64,000 nt of DNA from Apium graveolens (lineage: Eukaryota > Streptophyta > Magnoliopsida > Apiales > Apiaceae), in assembly GCF_009905375.1 (NCBI RefSeq), contig NC_133649.1:240110198-240174197 (forward strand), read 5' to 3'. Under the pieces are notes generated by a model. The model saw nothing but the letters and a program-made list of their open reading frames with translations. It had not been told where the DNA came from and ran no database searches. Position numbers and translations under genes: made by a program. Below, in pieces: positions 30,901 to 41,924 of the stretch. Position 1 is the first letter of the stretch, and each line of letters opens with the position of its first letter.

Positions 30901-33152
30901 TACCAATGAGAGCTGCAACTGGCAATGAACCATCTGTTCCCAAGCCTAGGCATGAATGATCAGATCCTGATATTAAGCAAGTCAGGAAAGACAAGAAGGC
31001 TATGAATATATTGTTCAATGGAGTTAATGGTGACATGTTTGATAACATCATTAACTGCAAAATAGCCAAGGAGAGTTGGGACACTATTCAGATTATTTGT
31101 GATGGTACTGAGCAAGTAAGGGAGAATAAGATGCAACTTCTAATTCAGCAATATGAGCAATTCTATTGTGAAGATTGTGAGTCTCTCACTGATATCTTTA
31201 GTAGGTTTAAAAAATACTAATGGCTCTGAAGTTTCATGGAAGAATCTATCAGACAAAAGACTTTAACCTCAAGTTCCTTAGATCTCTTCCAAAGGAGTGG
31301 AAACCAATGACAATCTCATTGAGAAATTCTCAGGATTACAAGGAGTTTACCTTGGAGAGACTATATGGCATTATGAGCTTGAAATAGAGCAAGATGAGAG
31401 GATGGAGAAAGGAAGAAAGAAAGGAGGGTGCATAGAAATGGTTGTTGAGTTAGAGAAAGAGAAAGAGATGAAGGTAGAAGTTGTTGAGTCTACTTCAAAG
31501 GTCTGTGAGAAAAAGGGCAAGGGGCTGGTAGCTGAAAATGAAGATCATTTGAGCCAAGATGACATGGATGATATTGATGAGCATTTACCATTCCTTTCTA
31601 GAAGATTTTCCAAGCTCAAGTTTAAAAAGAACTTTGGGGCAGCCAAGCCAAGTAGAAATATGGTGGATAAATCCAAATTCAAATGTTTCAAATGTGGCTT
31701 GGCAGGGCATTTAGCCAGTGAATGTAGAAAGTCAGATTCCAGCAAAAAGAAGTTTGAGCCTGTTGATACAAACATAAATATTTTGAGTTGCTCAAGCAAA
31801 AAGAAAGGGCTTTCATTACACAGGAAAATGACTGAGCAGCTGATGGATTGGATGAAGATGAGGATGTAAGCTATGCTAATCTAGCCCTGATGGCCAAGTC
31901 TGATGAAACAGAAACAAGTTCTTCAAGTAATCAGGTAATCACCACTAACCTAGCACATTTATCTAAAGCTGAGTGTAATGATGCAATCAATGATATGTCT
32001 ACAGAATTATATCACTTGCGTGTTACACTTAAGTCCCTCACTAAGGAAAATGCTAAAATTAATGAAAACAATTTGTTTTTAAGTGAGAGGAATAATTTGC
32101 TAGAGTCTCAGTTTATTGAATTTGAAAAATTGAGAATTGAGTGTAAGATTGCTAAGGATGAATTAATTGAGTACTTAAAGAAAGAAGAGATTTTAAAGAC
32201 GTAGCTTGAACGAGAACAGGAAGTGATTAAAGCATGGAAATCATCCAGAGATGTCCATGCTCAAATCACTAAAGTTCAAGGTATTGGGTCCTTTTGTGAT
32301 ACAGCCTGGAAAAAAGGTAAGGAGAAACTGGAATCCAATTTGGTTGAAGGATTGCTAACAGATGTGGACTCGACGGATGATGTGAATCATCCGTCGGATA
32401 ATCAAAAGGATTATCCGTCAATTGACAAAGATCAACATCCGTCGGCTGTGAGCAAACCTGTGAGCAAAGGCAAGCTTGCCAAGCTGAATGAAAAATATGG
32501 ATCAGTTTCCAAAAACTTTGTTTCGGGAGAATCAAGTCAAGTGAAGAAGGAGAAGAAAGTGAATGTTGGTCATCTGTCTATCAAGCAATTGATTGATAGA
32601 TTAGGAAAGATTAAGGTTAAAACAGAAACTAAAAAGAAAAACAATAGAAATGGAAAAGTAGGGATTAACAAACATAACAACTACACACCTGATAAGTATG
32701 CTCCAAGAAAAATCTATGTTAAGTGTGGTAGTGTTAATCATTTATCTGTTAATTACAAACTTGCCATGCCTACTCCTATATCTGTACCCTCTTCTTTTCC
32801 CAACATGAATGCCATGCCTTCTATGCCTATGAATGCTATGTCTGCTCAGAATATGAATGCATAATTTGTTAATATACCATTTGCACCTAATCCTTATTAT
32901 GCTGCATTTAGTATGCCATAAATACCATTTAGCATGCCTTACTGGAATAATGTGTTTGCAAATAGCATGCCTTTTCCTGCTAATCAAAATGTGCATGATA
33001 ATTATGTTTTGATGACTGGTTTCAAGGGTCCAACTCAAATGACTAAGGATGAATCAGAAATTCCCAGGTCAAATGAGATCAGACCTAAGAAACCAAAGAA
33101 GAAAGCTAACAAGGCAGGACCCAAGGAAACTTGTGTACCAAAATTAACTTGA
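30901..33152 (+). pseudogene. SIRE copy B: gag, 5'-truncated
   Basis: Starts inside gag (VPMRAATGNEPSVPKPRHE). Blocks in order: MNILFNGVNGDMFDNIINCK-AKESWD and LTDIFSRFKKY (gag core), frameshifts near 31220-31300, LEIEQDERMEKGRKKGG, a zinc knuckle KCFKCGLAGHLASEC (31681-31726), a long acidic/coiled helix (31848-32204), the HPSDN repeat zone, a second knuckle whose first and last Cys are now Tyr (YVKCGSVNHLSVNY, each one G-to-A change), Met/Asn/Pro/Ala short repeats (MNAMPSMPMNAMS), and a Lys-rich end KKPKKKANKAGP. Stop TGA at 33150-33152. It is far longer than most copia gag proteins. Confidence 0.85.
32366..32445 (+). repeat. CGACGGAT/ATCCGTCG cluster inside gag (copy B)
   Basis: Five copies in 80 bp: CTCGACGGATGATG, AATCATCCGTCGGAT, ATTATCCGTCA, CAACATCCGTCGG. 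The gag frame reads DDVNHPSDN, YPSI and QHPSA. Confidence 0.88.
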
Positions 33153-33170
33153 TTTAGTTTTGATGTGTGC
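33135..33170 (+). promoter_or_regulatory. Splice-acceptor-like site between gag and pol (copy B)
   Basis: After the gag stop comes TTTTGATGTGTGCAG|GGAAAC, a good plant 3' splice-site match. SIRE-2 has TGTGATTGCAG|GGCAAC at the same spot. Whether it is used is unknown. Confidence 0.35.
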
Positions 33171-33602
33171 AGGGAAACTGAAGGAATCTTTGGTACCTGG
33201 ATAGTGGTTGTTCAAGGCACATGGCTGGAGATTCTACCCTGCTCACAGAGTTCAAGAAGAGCCCAAGTATTACTTTTGGAGATGACAGCAAGGGTTATAC
33301 TGTGGGATATGTCTTGATTTCAAAAGACAGTGTCATCATTGAAGAGGTTGCCCTAGTGGATGGTCTCAAGAACAATTTGTTGAGTATCAGCCAGCTTTGT
33401 GATAACGGCAATTCAGTAACCTTCAATTCAGAAGCCTGTGTTGTGACAAACAAAAGAAACAACAAAGTGGTTCTCACTGGAGTGAGAAAAGGAAATGTGT
33501 ATCCAGCTGACTTCAACTCATCTAATATAGAATCTGTCACTTGTCTTCTCAGTAAAGCAACTCATGAGAGTATTTTTAATATTCATGATATACAGTTGAT
33601 GT
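33171..33602 (+). pseudogene. SIRE copy B: protease
   Basis: Active site reads LWYLDSGCSRHMAGD at 33188-33232, followed by SITFGDDSKGYTVGY, EEVALVDGLKNNLLSISQLCD and the start of the pre-integrase domain (VTCLLSKATHES). Open to the TGA at 33602-33604. The integrase that should follow is absent. Confidence 0.87.
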
Positions 33603-33699
33603 GATCAAGTTGTAAATATAATTTCTTTATTCTATGCTAGATGTCATGGCCATGTCTCTTGATCTCCATAATTTTGCTTTAGTTTCTGGTTAAAAAAAT
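33603..33699 (+). other. Unassigned filler at deletion junction
   Basis: About 100 bp with no recognisable domain, between copia protease and a gypsy RT fragment. Probably filler DNA or a short unrelated template joined during the rearrangement. Confidence 0.4.
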
Positions 33700-34018
33700 A
33701 AAATTAATGTCTCCCTGGGGCGCTCCTGTATTGTTTGTGAAGAAGAAGTATGGTTCTATGAGGTTGTGCATTGACTATAGGGAGTTGAATAAGGTGACTG
33801 TCAGAAACAGGTATCCTTTGCCACGCATTGATGACTTGTTTGATCAGTTGCAAGGGGCGAAGTAATTTTCGAAGATAGATTTGAGATCTGGTTACCATCA
33901 GTTACGAGTTAGGGAGGAAGACATTCTGAAGACTGCATTTCGCACTCGTTATGGTCATTATGAGTTTCTCGTGATGTCCTTTGGGTTGACGAATGCACCA
34001 TCGATATTTATGGATTTG
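33700..34018 (+). pseudogene. Gypsy reverse transcriptase fragment joined into copia element
   Basis: The translation is gypsy, not copia: [40 protein letters not shown], a stop where GAKYFSKID is usual (GAK*FSKID), [39 protein letters not shown], ending MDL. It covers the RT fingers and part of the palm and stops just before the catalytic FIDD. At 34013-34021 it runs in frame into copia [16 protein letters not shown]. The join falls on a shared GAYTTG (GATTTG here, GACTTG in copia copy A). It replaces all of copy B's integrase and the first third of its RT. Confidence 0.9.
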
Positions 34019-34797
34019 GAAGAGGAAGTCAATGTAAGTCAGCCTCCTGGTTTTGAAGATCCAAGTTTTCTAAATCATGTGTACTATCTTTTGAAAGCAT
34101 TTTATGGACTGAAGCAAGCACCTAGAGCCTGATATGATATTTTATCAAAGTTTCTTTTGGAAAACCACTTCACAAGAGGTACTGTTGATAAAACTTTATT
34201 CTTTAGAAATGTTAATGGCTCTAGTATACTTGTTAAAATTTATGTAGATGATAATATTTTTGGCTCTACAGATGAAAAAGTTTGCAAAAAGTTTGCCAAA
34301 TTGATGCAAAGTAAGTATGAAATGAGCATGGTGGGAGAACTAACTTACTTTCTTGGTTTACAAGTTAAGCAAGTTAGTGATGGAATATTCATTAGTCAAA
34401 CTAAATATATTCATGATCTTTTAAAGAAGTTTGATCTAATGGATTGCACATCTGCAAAAACTCACATGGCCACTGCAACTAAGCTTGAATTAAACACTAC
34501 TGAAAAATCTGTAGATATTTCAAGCTATAGGGGCATGGTTGGCTCACTTCTGTACTTAACAGCTAGTAGGCCAGATATAATGTTTTCTACTTGTCTTTGT
34601 GCTAGATTTCAAGCTGATCCTAGAGAATCTCACTTAGTAGCTATTAAGAGAATTTTCAGATATCTCAAGGGAACACCAAAACTTGGTATTTGGTACCCTA
34701 GAGATTCTGGTTTTGATCTAACTGGTTATTCATATGCAGATTATGCAGGTTGTAGCATAGACAGAGAAAGTACAATATGAACCTGTCAATTTTTAGG
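34019..34797 (+). pseudogene. SIRE copy B: reverse transcriptase, C-terminal two thirds
   Basis: Copia RT from [18 protein letters not shown] through GLKQAPRA, a TGA (Trp codon in copy A), [17 protein letters not shown], catalytic YVDD at 34241-34252, GELTYFLGLQVKQ, GMVGSLLYLTASRPDIMF and DYAGCSIDRES. A TGA near 34778 replaces Gly. It is very close to copy A in the shared part. Confidence 0.9.
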
Positions 34798-35185
34798 GAA
34801 CAAGCTTGTGTCCTGATTCAGTAAAAAGCAAAATTCAGTTTCTACTTCTACAGCTGAAGCAGAATATATTGTTGCTGGTAGTTGCTATGCACAGATTTTG
34901 TGGATGAAAAACCAATTATTGGACTATGGTCTACAAGTGGATAGAATTCCCATTTTTTGTGATAACACAAGTGCAATTTCTATTACTGAAAATCCAGTGC
35001 ATCATTCAAGAACAAAGCACATAGACATCAAGTACCACTTCATAAGGGAACATGTGATGAATGGTACTGTGGAACTTCATTTTGTTCCAAGTGAAAAGCA
35101 GCTTGCAAACATATTTACCAAGCCACTTGATGAATCCACATTTTCAAGGTTGGTAAGTGAGTTAGGTATGCTTAATTATTCTTGA
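34798..35185 (+). pseudogene. SIRE copy B: RNase H and end of pol
   Basis: Begins LGNKLVS, then a TGA (Trp in copy A), FSKKQNSVSTSTAEAEYIVA, ILWMKNQLLDYGLQ, FCDNTSAISI, TKHIDIKYHF, LANIFTKPL and stop at 35183-35185. Stops here are Trp TGG-to-TGA changes. Confidence 0.9.
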
Positions 35186-35707
35186 ATTATTTCAGATATT
35201 TTGCAAGTTGTAATGCAGCCATAAATTTAATCGATTTTTCTGCCTTGGATGAAATTTTGGCTAAGTCAAAATTTACATCCCGACGGATGCTCATTATCCA
35301 TCGAGTTTGATCATCCGTCGGTATATTAATTGTTAATAAAAATCAATTATTTTTCTGGAGTATTTTATAACTCGACGGATAACTGATTTATCCTCATCCG
35401 TCGAATTGTCTCAATCCTAGCCGTTAAATTTTGAACATTATCCATCGAGTATACTTACAGTTTGTAAGCATAAAATGACGGATAATTGAAGGAATTTTTA
35501 CAGTTTATTTATTTCTAGATGGCTATTTTGGGCAATTTTTATTGGTCACTTTATTTTACTTTATTATTTTTGACAGTTTATTTATGAGATAGTATAAAAG
35601 CAGAATTCATTTTTGTTCTACTCTTTTATCATTCTCAAGATTCAATTGCTCTAACTTCTTTCTTCCTCAAAAGCAATCATTCTCTCTGCAAATTTCAATC
35701 TCTAACA
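35186..35707 (+). promoter_or_regulatory. Spacer and probable ORF3 promoter (copy B)
   Basis: Aligned by eye with 17720-18240: CGACGGAT hairpins at 35281-35320 and 35371-35404, TATAAAAG at 35593-35600, CT-rich leader, and TCTCTAACAATGGC at the ORF3 start. Confidence 0.6.
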
Positions 35708-38700
35708 ATGGCACCAGTCGTCAAAATCATGTCTCAAACTGGGTACATCTATGGAAAGAACAACTTCATAGCTCTAGTGAACAAGAAGATTCAGCAGTCT
35801 GGAAATTACCACAAAATGATGGATTTTGTGAAAGGCTGTAAACTCAACTATGCTATGCTGGAATCTCCCACTATCTACTGTGAGGTTGTAGAGGAGATAT
35901 GCACAACAGCAGTGTACAGCTCAACTGACAAGACCATCACTTTCACTCTTAAAGGTAATCAGTTTTGCATTAATAGGGATATTGTCAAAGCATGCTTTAG
36001 GATTCCTGATAATACTGTTACTACTCTACACACATACACTGATATAATTAACATGCTAAATTCCATGGTCTATGCACTCACTACATCTAAATTAAGTGAA
36101 ATTAGAAGATTAGGTCTTATGAAAGAATGGAGTTATCTGTGTGATGTGGTAACTAAAGTATTTTCTGGTAAAATTAGTAACTTTGATTCTATTAACATAT
36201 CCATGCTTAACATGCTGTACATGCTAGTTACTGACAAGTACTTTAATTTCAGTGACTTGGTTTTGTTTGAGTTAGGCTTTAAGTTAGGAGAACTCAATAA
36301 AAGAGGTAAAAGTGTCTATTATGCTAGATTTTTCATGATGTTTGCTAACCATCTCATTGAGAACATTATGATTGAGAATCCAACCAACAAGCTGAATTGT
36401 TGGGTTCAAGAAAGAAGAATAATTGTAGATCTTAATAGAGCAGACCACCACAAAGAGGTGCCCCTCTTTTATTTTCCAGTAATGGAGGGACCTTAGGTAA
36501 GTGAGGTAATTTATATTAATCTCCACTCTTCCAACCTCACACATTTCTTTGCCTTCAAATGTAGCAATGGCATCTGTGTCAATGACCGGATAAATGCCTA
36601 ACCAAGCTACTAAATCACAAACTTCAAAATCCAAATCTAAGAAGGCCCCATCTAGTTTCTTTCAAAAGAAACCAGTTGTAAAATTCACTAAACAAAAAGA
36701 GGGAAGTGTGAAGGTGGGTGAGAAAGGTGAGGGACAGGGTGAAAATCAAAGAAACCCTAAGGATAAGGCTGGTGAGAAGAGAGTACCCAAACCTAGCCAC
36801 ACCACAGTTTCCCAACAAACTCTGGTTGTCAATAAGGAAATAAGCTCATTACTAGTTTCATCCTCCCAAAAGGATGTCACTATTGAAACAAGCTCCCAAC
36901 CAGGAGCACACACCAAAAGGGGTTGGGACACTCCCTCACCACAAACTTATGCTAGAAAGAAAAGATCAAAAACCCTTGGGGATGCATAGGGCACACACAG
37001 TGCAAACTGGTACTAAAGACCCAGTCACTGCACCATCTCAAAGTCAGATTGATGTGGCTCCAATAAATATGGACTCACACCCAAAATCTCTCATAATTGA
37101 AGCACCTGATACACCAAATTCTCCCACACACTCACTGGATGTTGACATGATAAATACATCACTTCCAAATTCTCCATCTTTAACTCTCTTGGAGAAGCCA
37201 AAAATCCAAGCAAGTGAGCATCATCTTTTAGATGATTTGTTGGCTCACTTGCCATTTTTTTTGGACTCTGTTGAGACATCTATGCCAAAATTTTCATCAA
37301 TCTGCACAGAGTCTACAATATTCTCCACTCCAAACTCATTTATTTCTTTTATCCCGATGGATATTCATCATCCGTCGAGTAGTGATTGTATCCCGATGGA
37401 TAAGCCTAACAACAGTCATCCGTCGGATAGCCAAACTACTATCCCGATGGATATTCCTCATCCGTCGGGTGTCTCTGCACAACTTCAAATTTCTTCAATT
37501 CTTAAGAGTGCAGAAGACTTAGTAGTAGTACAATCACTCTTGGGACTGAGGGAATGGAGTGAATTGAATGAGAGTCTGGGTTGCTCCCAGGAAAAAGAGA
37601 GAAAAAGAGTGAACAAATGTAGTCCATTTCTTCAGGACTGGAAAAAGTGAGTGAGAGGAGTCCCACCTTAGATGGTGAAGGTGAGGGTGTGAGGGTGGGA
37701 ATCCAAGGGGAGCCCTTGATGCAAGAAAAGAGAGATCATGAGAGAAAAGCAGGTACAGGAGAAATAAGGGTGGACATTATTGTTAGTGAGTTAATAAATG
37801 TCAATGAAGTAAATAGAGAGGATCTATCTCAGCAAAGTCAAGCTGTTATAGATTCCACCTCTTTGGATGCTGAGACATTTACTCATCCTGTTCCAGCATA
37901 TCAACTTTTGGCTGGACAGGGCAATGAAAATACAGAAAGGATGCTAAATTTGGTGCACACTACTCAATCCATGTAAAGGGCAAAGAATGCCATCACAGCT
38001 ATGCCTTCTACAGCTGGTGATGACATAAATTATGAAGCTAGTGGATCAGAAGAATTCTTTGGTGATGATAGTGAAGAGGGGTCACTGGACATAGGGGAGA
38101 AGTAGGCCCTAGTTCCAGATCTGGTATGCCATCTTGGGTATTTTCAAAGCAATATGATAAGCATTATTTCAAGACCATCCTCATTCAACTCATAAGTCAG
38201 ACACAATCTGCTCTTCAATCCACAACAAATGCCAGCACCAAGAAGCTCCTGCAAGCACACCTTGCTTCTCTTCAATTATAACAAATCCAAGGCTTTCAAC
38301 ATAATCAGGATGTTACTTCTATCAAAAGTGATATTGATCAAATAAAAAAGGACATTTCTAAAAGATTGGATGCTAAACTTCCAGAAGCAACTATGATTGA
38401 CATTAAGAGACAGCTAAGGAAGAACTCAGATCTTGCTAATCAAGTGAATTCCTTGGATAAAAGAATGACTGCTATGGAAGCTTCTTTAACAGCTATTCAT
38501 CTCCATCAAGCACATCAAACAAACTTGCTTGAAAAGCTAGTGGCAGCACAAACCTCTTCCTCTACTCAACTTGCTGATAACAAAAAGGGGAGAAAGAAAG
38601 TGCTATTGTCCCAATCAGTCAAGAGGGATCAAGGAGTGAGGGGGCAGAAAGTGCTCAACATCCAAGTCATCAAAGTGATTGTGCCAGCAATTGCTTTCCC

Positions 38701-40305
38701 AAAGCCACCAGTCATGGATAGCATTGACATCATAAATCTGGCAGCAGCAAAACTAAACATAGATGACAAACTGCTACAGATTGATGTAGTAGCAGCTGAG
38801 AAGGAGTTGAAAGAAAAATGAAAAAAGATAGATGCAAAAATTCAACAAAAGTTTGGACCAATTCAGAAGCCAGACAAAACATTCATTCATCACTCTCAAG
38901 TCAAGAACATTTTTGTGAATAAAATGAGTATGAATTATCTGAAAAAAGGCCAAACATCTTGCATCAAATCTCCAAAAGCAGATTTCATCATGAAGCCTAA
39001 AAGAAACTATTCAAAGTTTTTAGATAAGAATCCTATGGATACTGTGTATGAGACACCTAGGCCATATGAGAAGAAGCTGTTGGCTAGGTCAATTGCCTTC
39101 TACAAAGATCCAGCTGATTCAGCACTTAAAAGAAGATTAGCCAAGATTTACAGAAATGGTAAGGAAATTTGTGTGGTGGCTAGACACCCCATGTTTGTGG
39201 AAGCTAAGAAGGAAGAGAAAGAAAGAATCAGGCAATAAAAGAAGCAAGTTGCTCTGGATGCTAAAAAGCTTAAACAAAAGAAGAAGCAAGCTGCTATCTT
39301 GGCCAAGCTCCAAGCTGTAAAAACAACAACAGAAATTCCTATACAACCAACTGTAATTACTGAACCTAAGGATCAGAAAGTGCAAGAAGAACCACAGCAG
39401 AAAAGAAGATTTAGATACAAGCTCCATTCCAAGAGAAAATTGGACTTTAATGATGAAGAAATAGAAGAAAGTATTCCTAAAAAGTCCACAACTACAACTC
39501 AAACATCAAAACCCTCAGTGGTATTTGAAGAATTCAAGGTGGTGGATCCGACTAGGAATATACATGGTGGCCCATAATTCCAAAGGATGAGCCAGTGCAC
39601 TGGGATAGTTTGCCTATTCCTGAGCTTAACTTTCCTATCTTCAAGATAAAGAAGACAAAGATAAGAGCTAGTAAGAAAGTGAAACCAATGATTCTCAAAT
39701 CCAAGACCCTAGTCAAATCTAAATCCACAGTCAACAAAGGAGATATGTTATACATCTGTGACATCAAAGAGTTTTCTGATATTAACCTCTACTTAGATGA
39801 ACTGGAAGAAGTTAGAGGAATTGATGCTCACAGACATCTCCCTGAAAGACTGGTATTCAAATACAAGGGAGGAAAAGAGATTATATGGCCACTTCACAGG
39901 ATCCTTCTAGAAAGCCAATATGTTCTAATAAAGATCTACTCATCATTCAAAAAGAACTTTGGGTACCATGTTACTGCTAGAAGATTAGTTCTAAAGAAGA
40001 TTGAGGAGCTGAGGAGTAATAGAGCCAAAGATGCACTTCCAAAAACTCTATTTATTCCCTTCACATGAAAGAGAGTGCATTTGAGGCCCTATTGGTTGAT
40101 GGAATTCAGGGATGAAAAAGGAGTTAGAAGATTTTTTAGATTGGAGGACCAATTGAGTATCTCTAGCAATGAGACTCTATTGGAAATACAAGGAATGCTA
40201 GATCTCTCAGAAGCTGATGAACTTGAATTCCACAGACAACTCCAAAACTAGATAGAAGAGAACAACATGAGGCTTGGGAAGAAACCTAGACAATCAAGGA
40301 AATAG
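35708..40305 (+). pseudogene. SIRE copy B: ORF3, large extra protein of unknown function
   Basis: ATG at 35708 opens 262 codons (MAPVVKIMSQTGYIYGKNNF to PLFYFPVMEGP) before a TAG at 36494-36496 where copy A has CAG. The remainder continues in shifted frames: basic linker KSKSKKAPSSFF, HPSSSD/NSHPSDS/PHPSG repeats (37352-37465), acidic part, coiled coil (38366-38560, MDAKLPEATMIDIKRQL to AMEASLTAIHLHQ), Lys/Gln-rich helix, and the C-terminal domain (39740-40250: DINLYLDELEEVRGIDAH, KYKGGKEIIWPLHRIL, LVLKKIEELRS, FFRLEDQLSISSNETLLE). Final stop TAG 40303-40305. It is longer than copy A by about 120 bp because A has a deletion near 21150. Same conserved architecture; no signal peptide or membrane segment seen. 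The N-terminal domain may be related to the putative plant transposon protein domains of other retroelement ORFs; this is a guess to be tested. Confidence 0.75.
37352..37465 (+). repeat. Motif cluster inside ORF3 (copy B)
   Basis: Six copies: CCCGATGGATATTCATCATC, then CATCCGTCGAGT, CCCGATGGAT, CATCCGTCGGAT, CCCGATGGAT, CATCCGTCGGGT. They alternate in orientation so that each pair can form a hairpin. Coding frame gives IPMD...HPS units. Confidence 0.88.
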
Positions 40306-40499
40306 ACTTATCTTCTTAGACTAGAGGAGCACCTTGATAATGATTGTGAGCTATTCTTTGTATACTTTGTATTGTTCAATTTTCAGTAAATTTTGTAACA
40401 CTTATCAGTTTTATCTACTATTTTCAATTTGTATTTTTAGAGTGTTTTGTTATCATCAAGTTTCTCTTAATTTATGGCTACAATTCCAGTAGACATAAA

Positions 40500-40510
40500 T
40501 TGGGGGAGAT
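40500..40510 (+). other. Polypurine tract of SIRE copy B
   Basis: TTGGGGGAGAT directly before TGTTAGGAAT, as in copy A. Confidence 0.93.
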
Positions 40511-41552
40511 TGTTAGGAATATGTTGTGAACTTGATGATAAATCATACAAAACACCTTAGTAGATTTAACTTAGTGAATTTTGTAGCACTCAACGGATGA
40601 TCAAATATAGTCCCGACGGATGATTCAATATAGTTCGGACGGATGATGATTTGATATCCATCGAGTAAGTAGCTTATGTAATAATAAGTATTGTAACACA
40701 TTTTTGTAAACAACTTTGTGTAGATTCTATATGAGCTTATAAGTCATGTTGACTACTAGTAGATATGCAGAATAAGTTGATTAAATGTAAATATGAGATT
40801 TCTTGTAATTCTGCATAAATGAAATGGAGTCAAGTGTCAAATAGCTACCCGGTAGATGATTAACAAAGCTACCCGACGGATGATCAACAAGCTACCCGAC
40901 GGATAACAAGCATGTACCCGACAGATGATCAATTCAAATATCTGTTGACAGTGACAACACAGTCACATGCGTTGGGTGTTTATAAAAGGAATGTGGCAAC
41001 CTGTTTAGCAGGAAATTGAGAATAAAAAAGCATTACCATTTCCATGCTATTATGAAGATATTCAAAGATGCTGGAATAGAGTAATGAAGCAGCATGGAGT
41101 TAGACTTGATAGGTTTTGTTTTATTATCCTGTCTTATTACCATGTAAACTTGGTGATATATAAACCAAGTGTAGCTAGTAGAACAAAAAACTAAGCAAAC
41201 ACATTTAGAAGAGAAATAGAAAAAGCTGTACTTGTCAAGAATTTCTCTGTAGTTTGTTTGTTCAACTTGTAAAGCAGTTGTGAGCCAAATTGAGCTTCAC
41301 AGAGTTCTCAAATCGATATATATATATATATATATATATCCAGTGGATACATTTAAATCCACCAGAAAGTTTTAAAGACTTGTGTTTTTATTACTTTTTA
41401 TTTGATTTACTTAATTCTTTATTCCGCACTTTGCAAATCAAACACTTATATATATATATACTGAGTTAGAACATTTTTTTAATCTCAAAAAGAGGCCAGA
41501 ATTATATTCAATCCCCCTTCTATAATTCTTATTGTATTGTTAGGGAATAACC
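40511..41552 (+). repeat. 3' LTR of SIRE copy B
   Basis: Starts TGTTAGGAATATG and ends TAGGGAATAACC, a slightly mutated form of the family end GGGACTAACA. Length about 1042 bp. It carries CGACGGAT arrays at 40588-40665 and 40845-40980, a TATA box at 41149-41169 and a TA microsatellite at 41318-41339. Gypsy protease coding sequence follows immediately. Confidence 0.9.
41149..41169 (+). promoter_or_regulatory. LTR TATA box in inverted repeat (copy B)
   Basis: CTTGGTGATATATAAACCAAG, identical to copy A over the core. Confidence 0.7.
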
Positions 41553-41924
41553 TTATGGGATCCACCCCAACAATGAATGAGACTCTCGGAGCCAGAGTTT
41601 TTGACATGTCTGTGAAGGACGCTATCCACAATACTGATGTGGTAACAGGTACGCTTATTGTGAATTCCTTATGTGCCAAAGTGTTAGTAGATTCGGGAGC
41701 AACTCGATCGTTTATTTCTCAAGATTTTGTTAATAAGTTAAATTGTCCGGTTGAATGTTTAAATGGAATAATTACTGTGGAATTAGCAAATCAAGAACGT
41801 TTATCCGTTAATCAAGTATGTGTGAACTGTGACATTGAGATTTATGGTAAAAAGTTTTATGTGAATTTGATACCATTTAAGTTAGGAGAGTTTAACGTTA
41901 TTTTTGAAATGGACTGGTTAGCTG
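41553..41924 (+). pseudogene. Third gypsy element: protease, split by later insertions
   Basis: Open frame with GARVFDMSVKDAIHNTDVV, LCAKVLVDSGATRSFISQDF (aspartic protease active site DSGA) and IPFKLGEFNVIFEMDWL. The 5' side is cut by the LTR of SIRE copy B and the 3' side, within the DWL codons, by the copia element at 41925. The frame resumes at 50370 with SKHDAQIECRNKK. So one gypsy gene is interrupted on both sides. Confidence 0.9.
41920..41924 (+). repeat. Target-site duplication, left copy (AGCTG)
   Basis: Occupies the position matching ATCTA at 50365-50369 in the split protease codons (tggtt|a.cta). Two of five bases differ, most simply by later mutation of the left copy. Confidence 0.55.
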
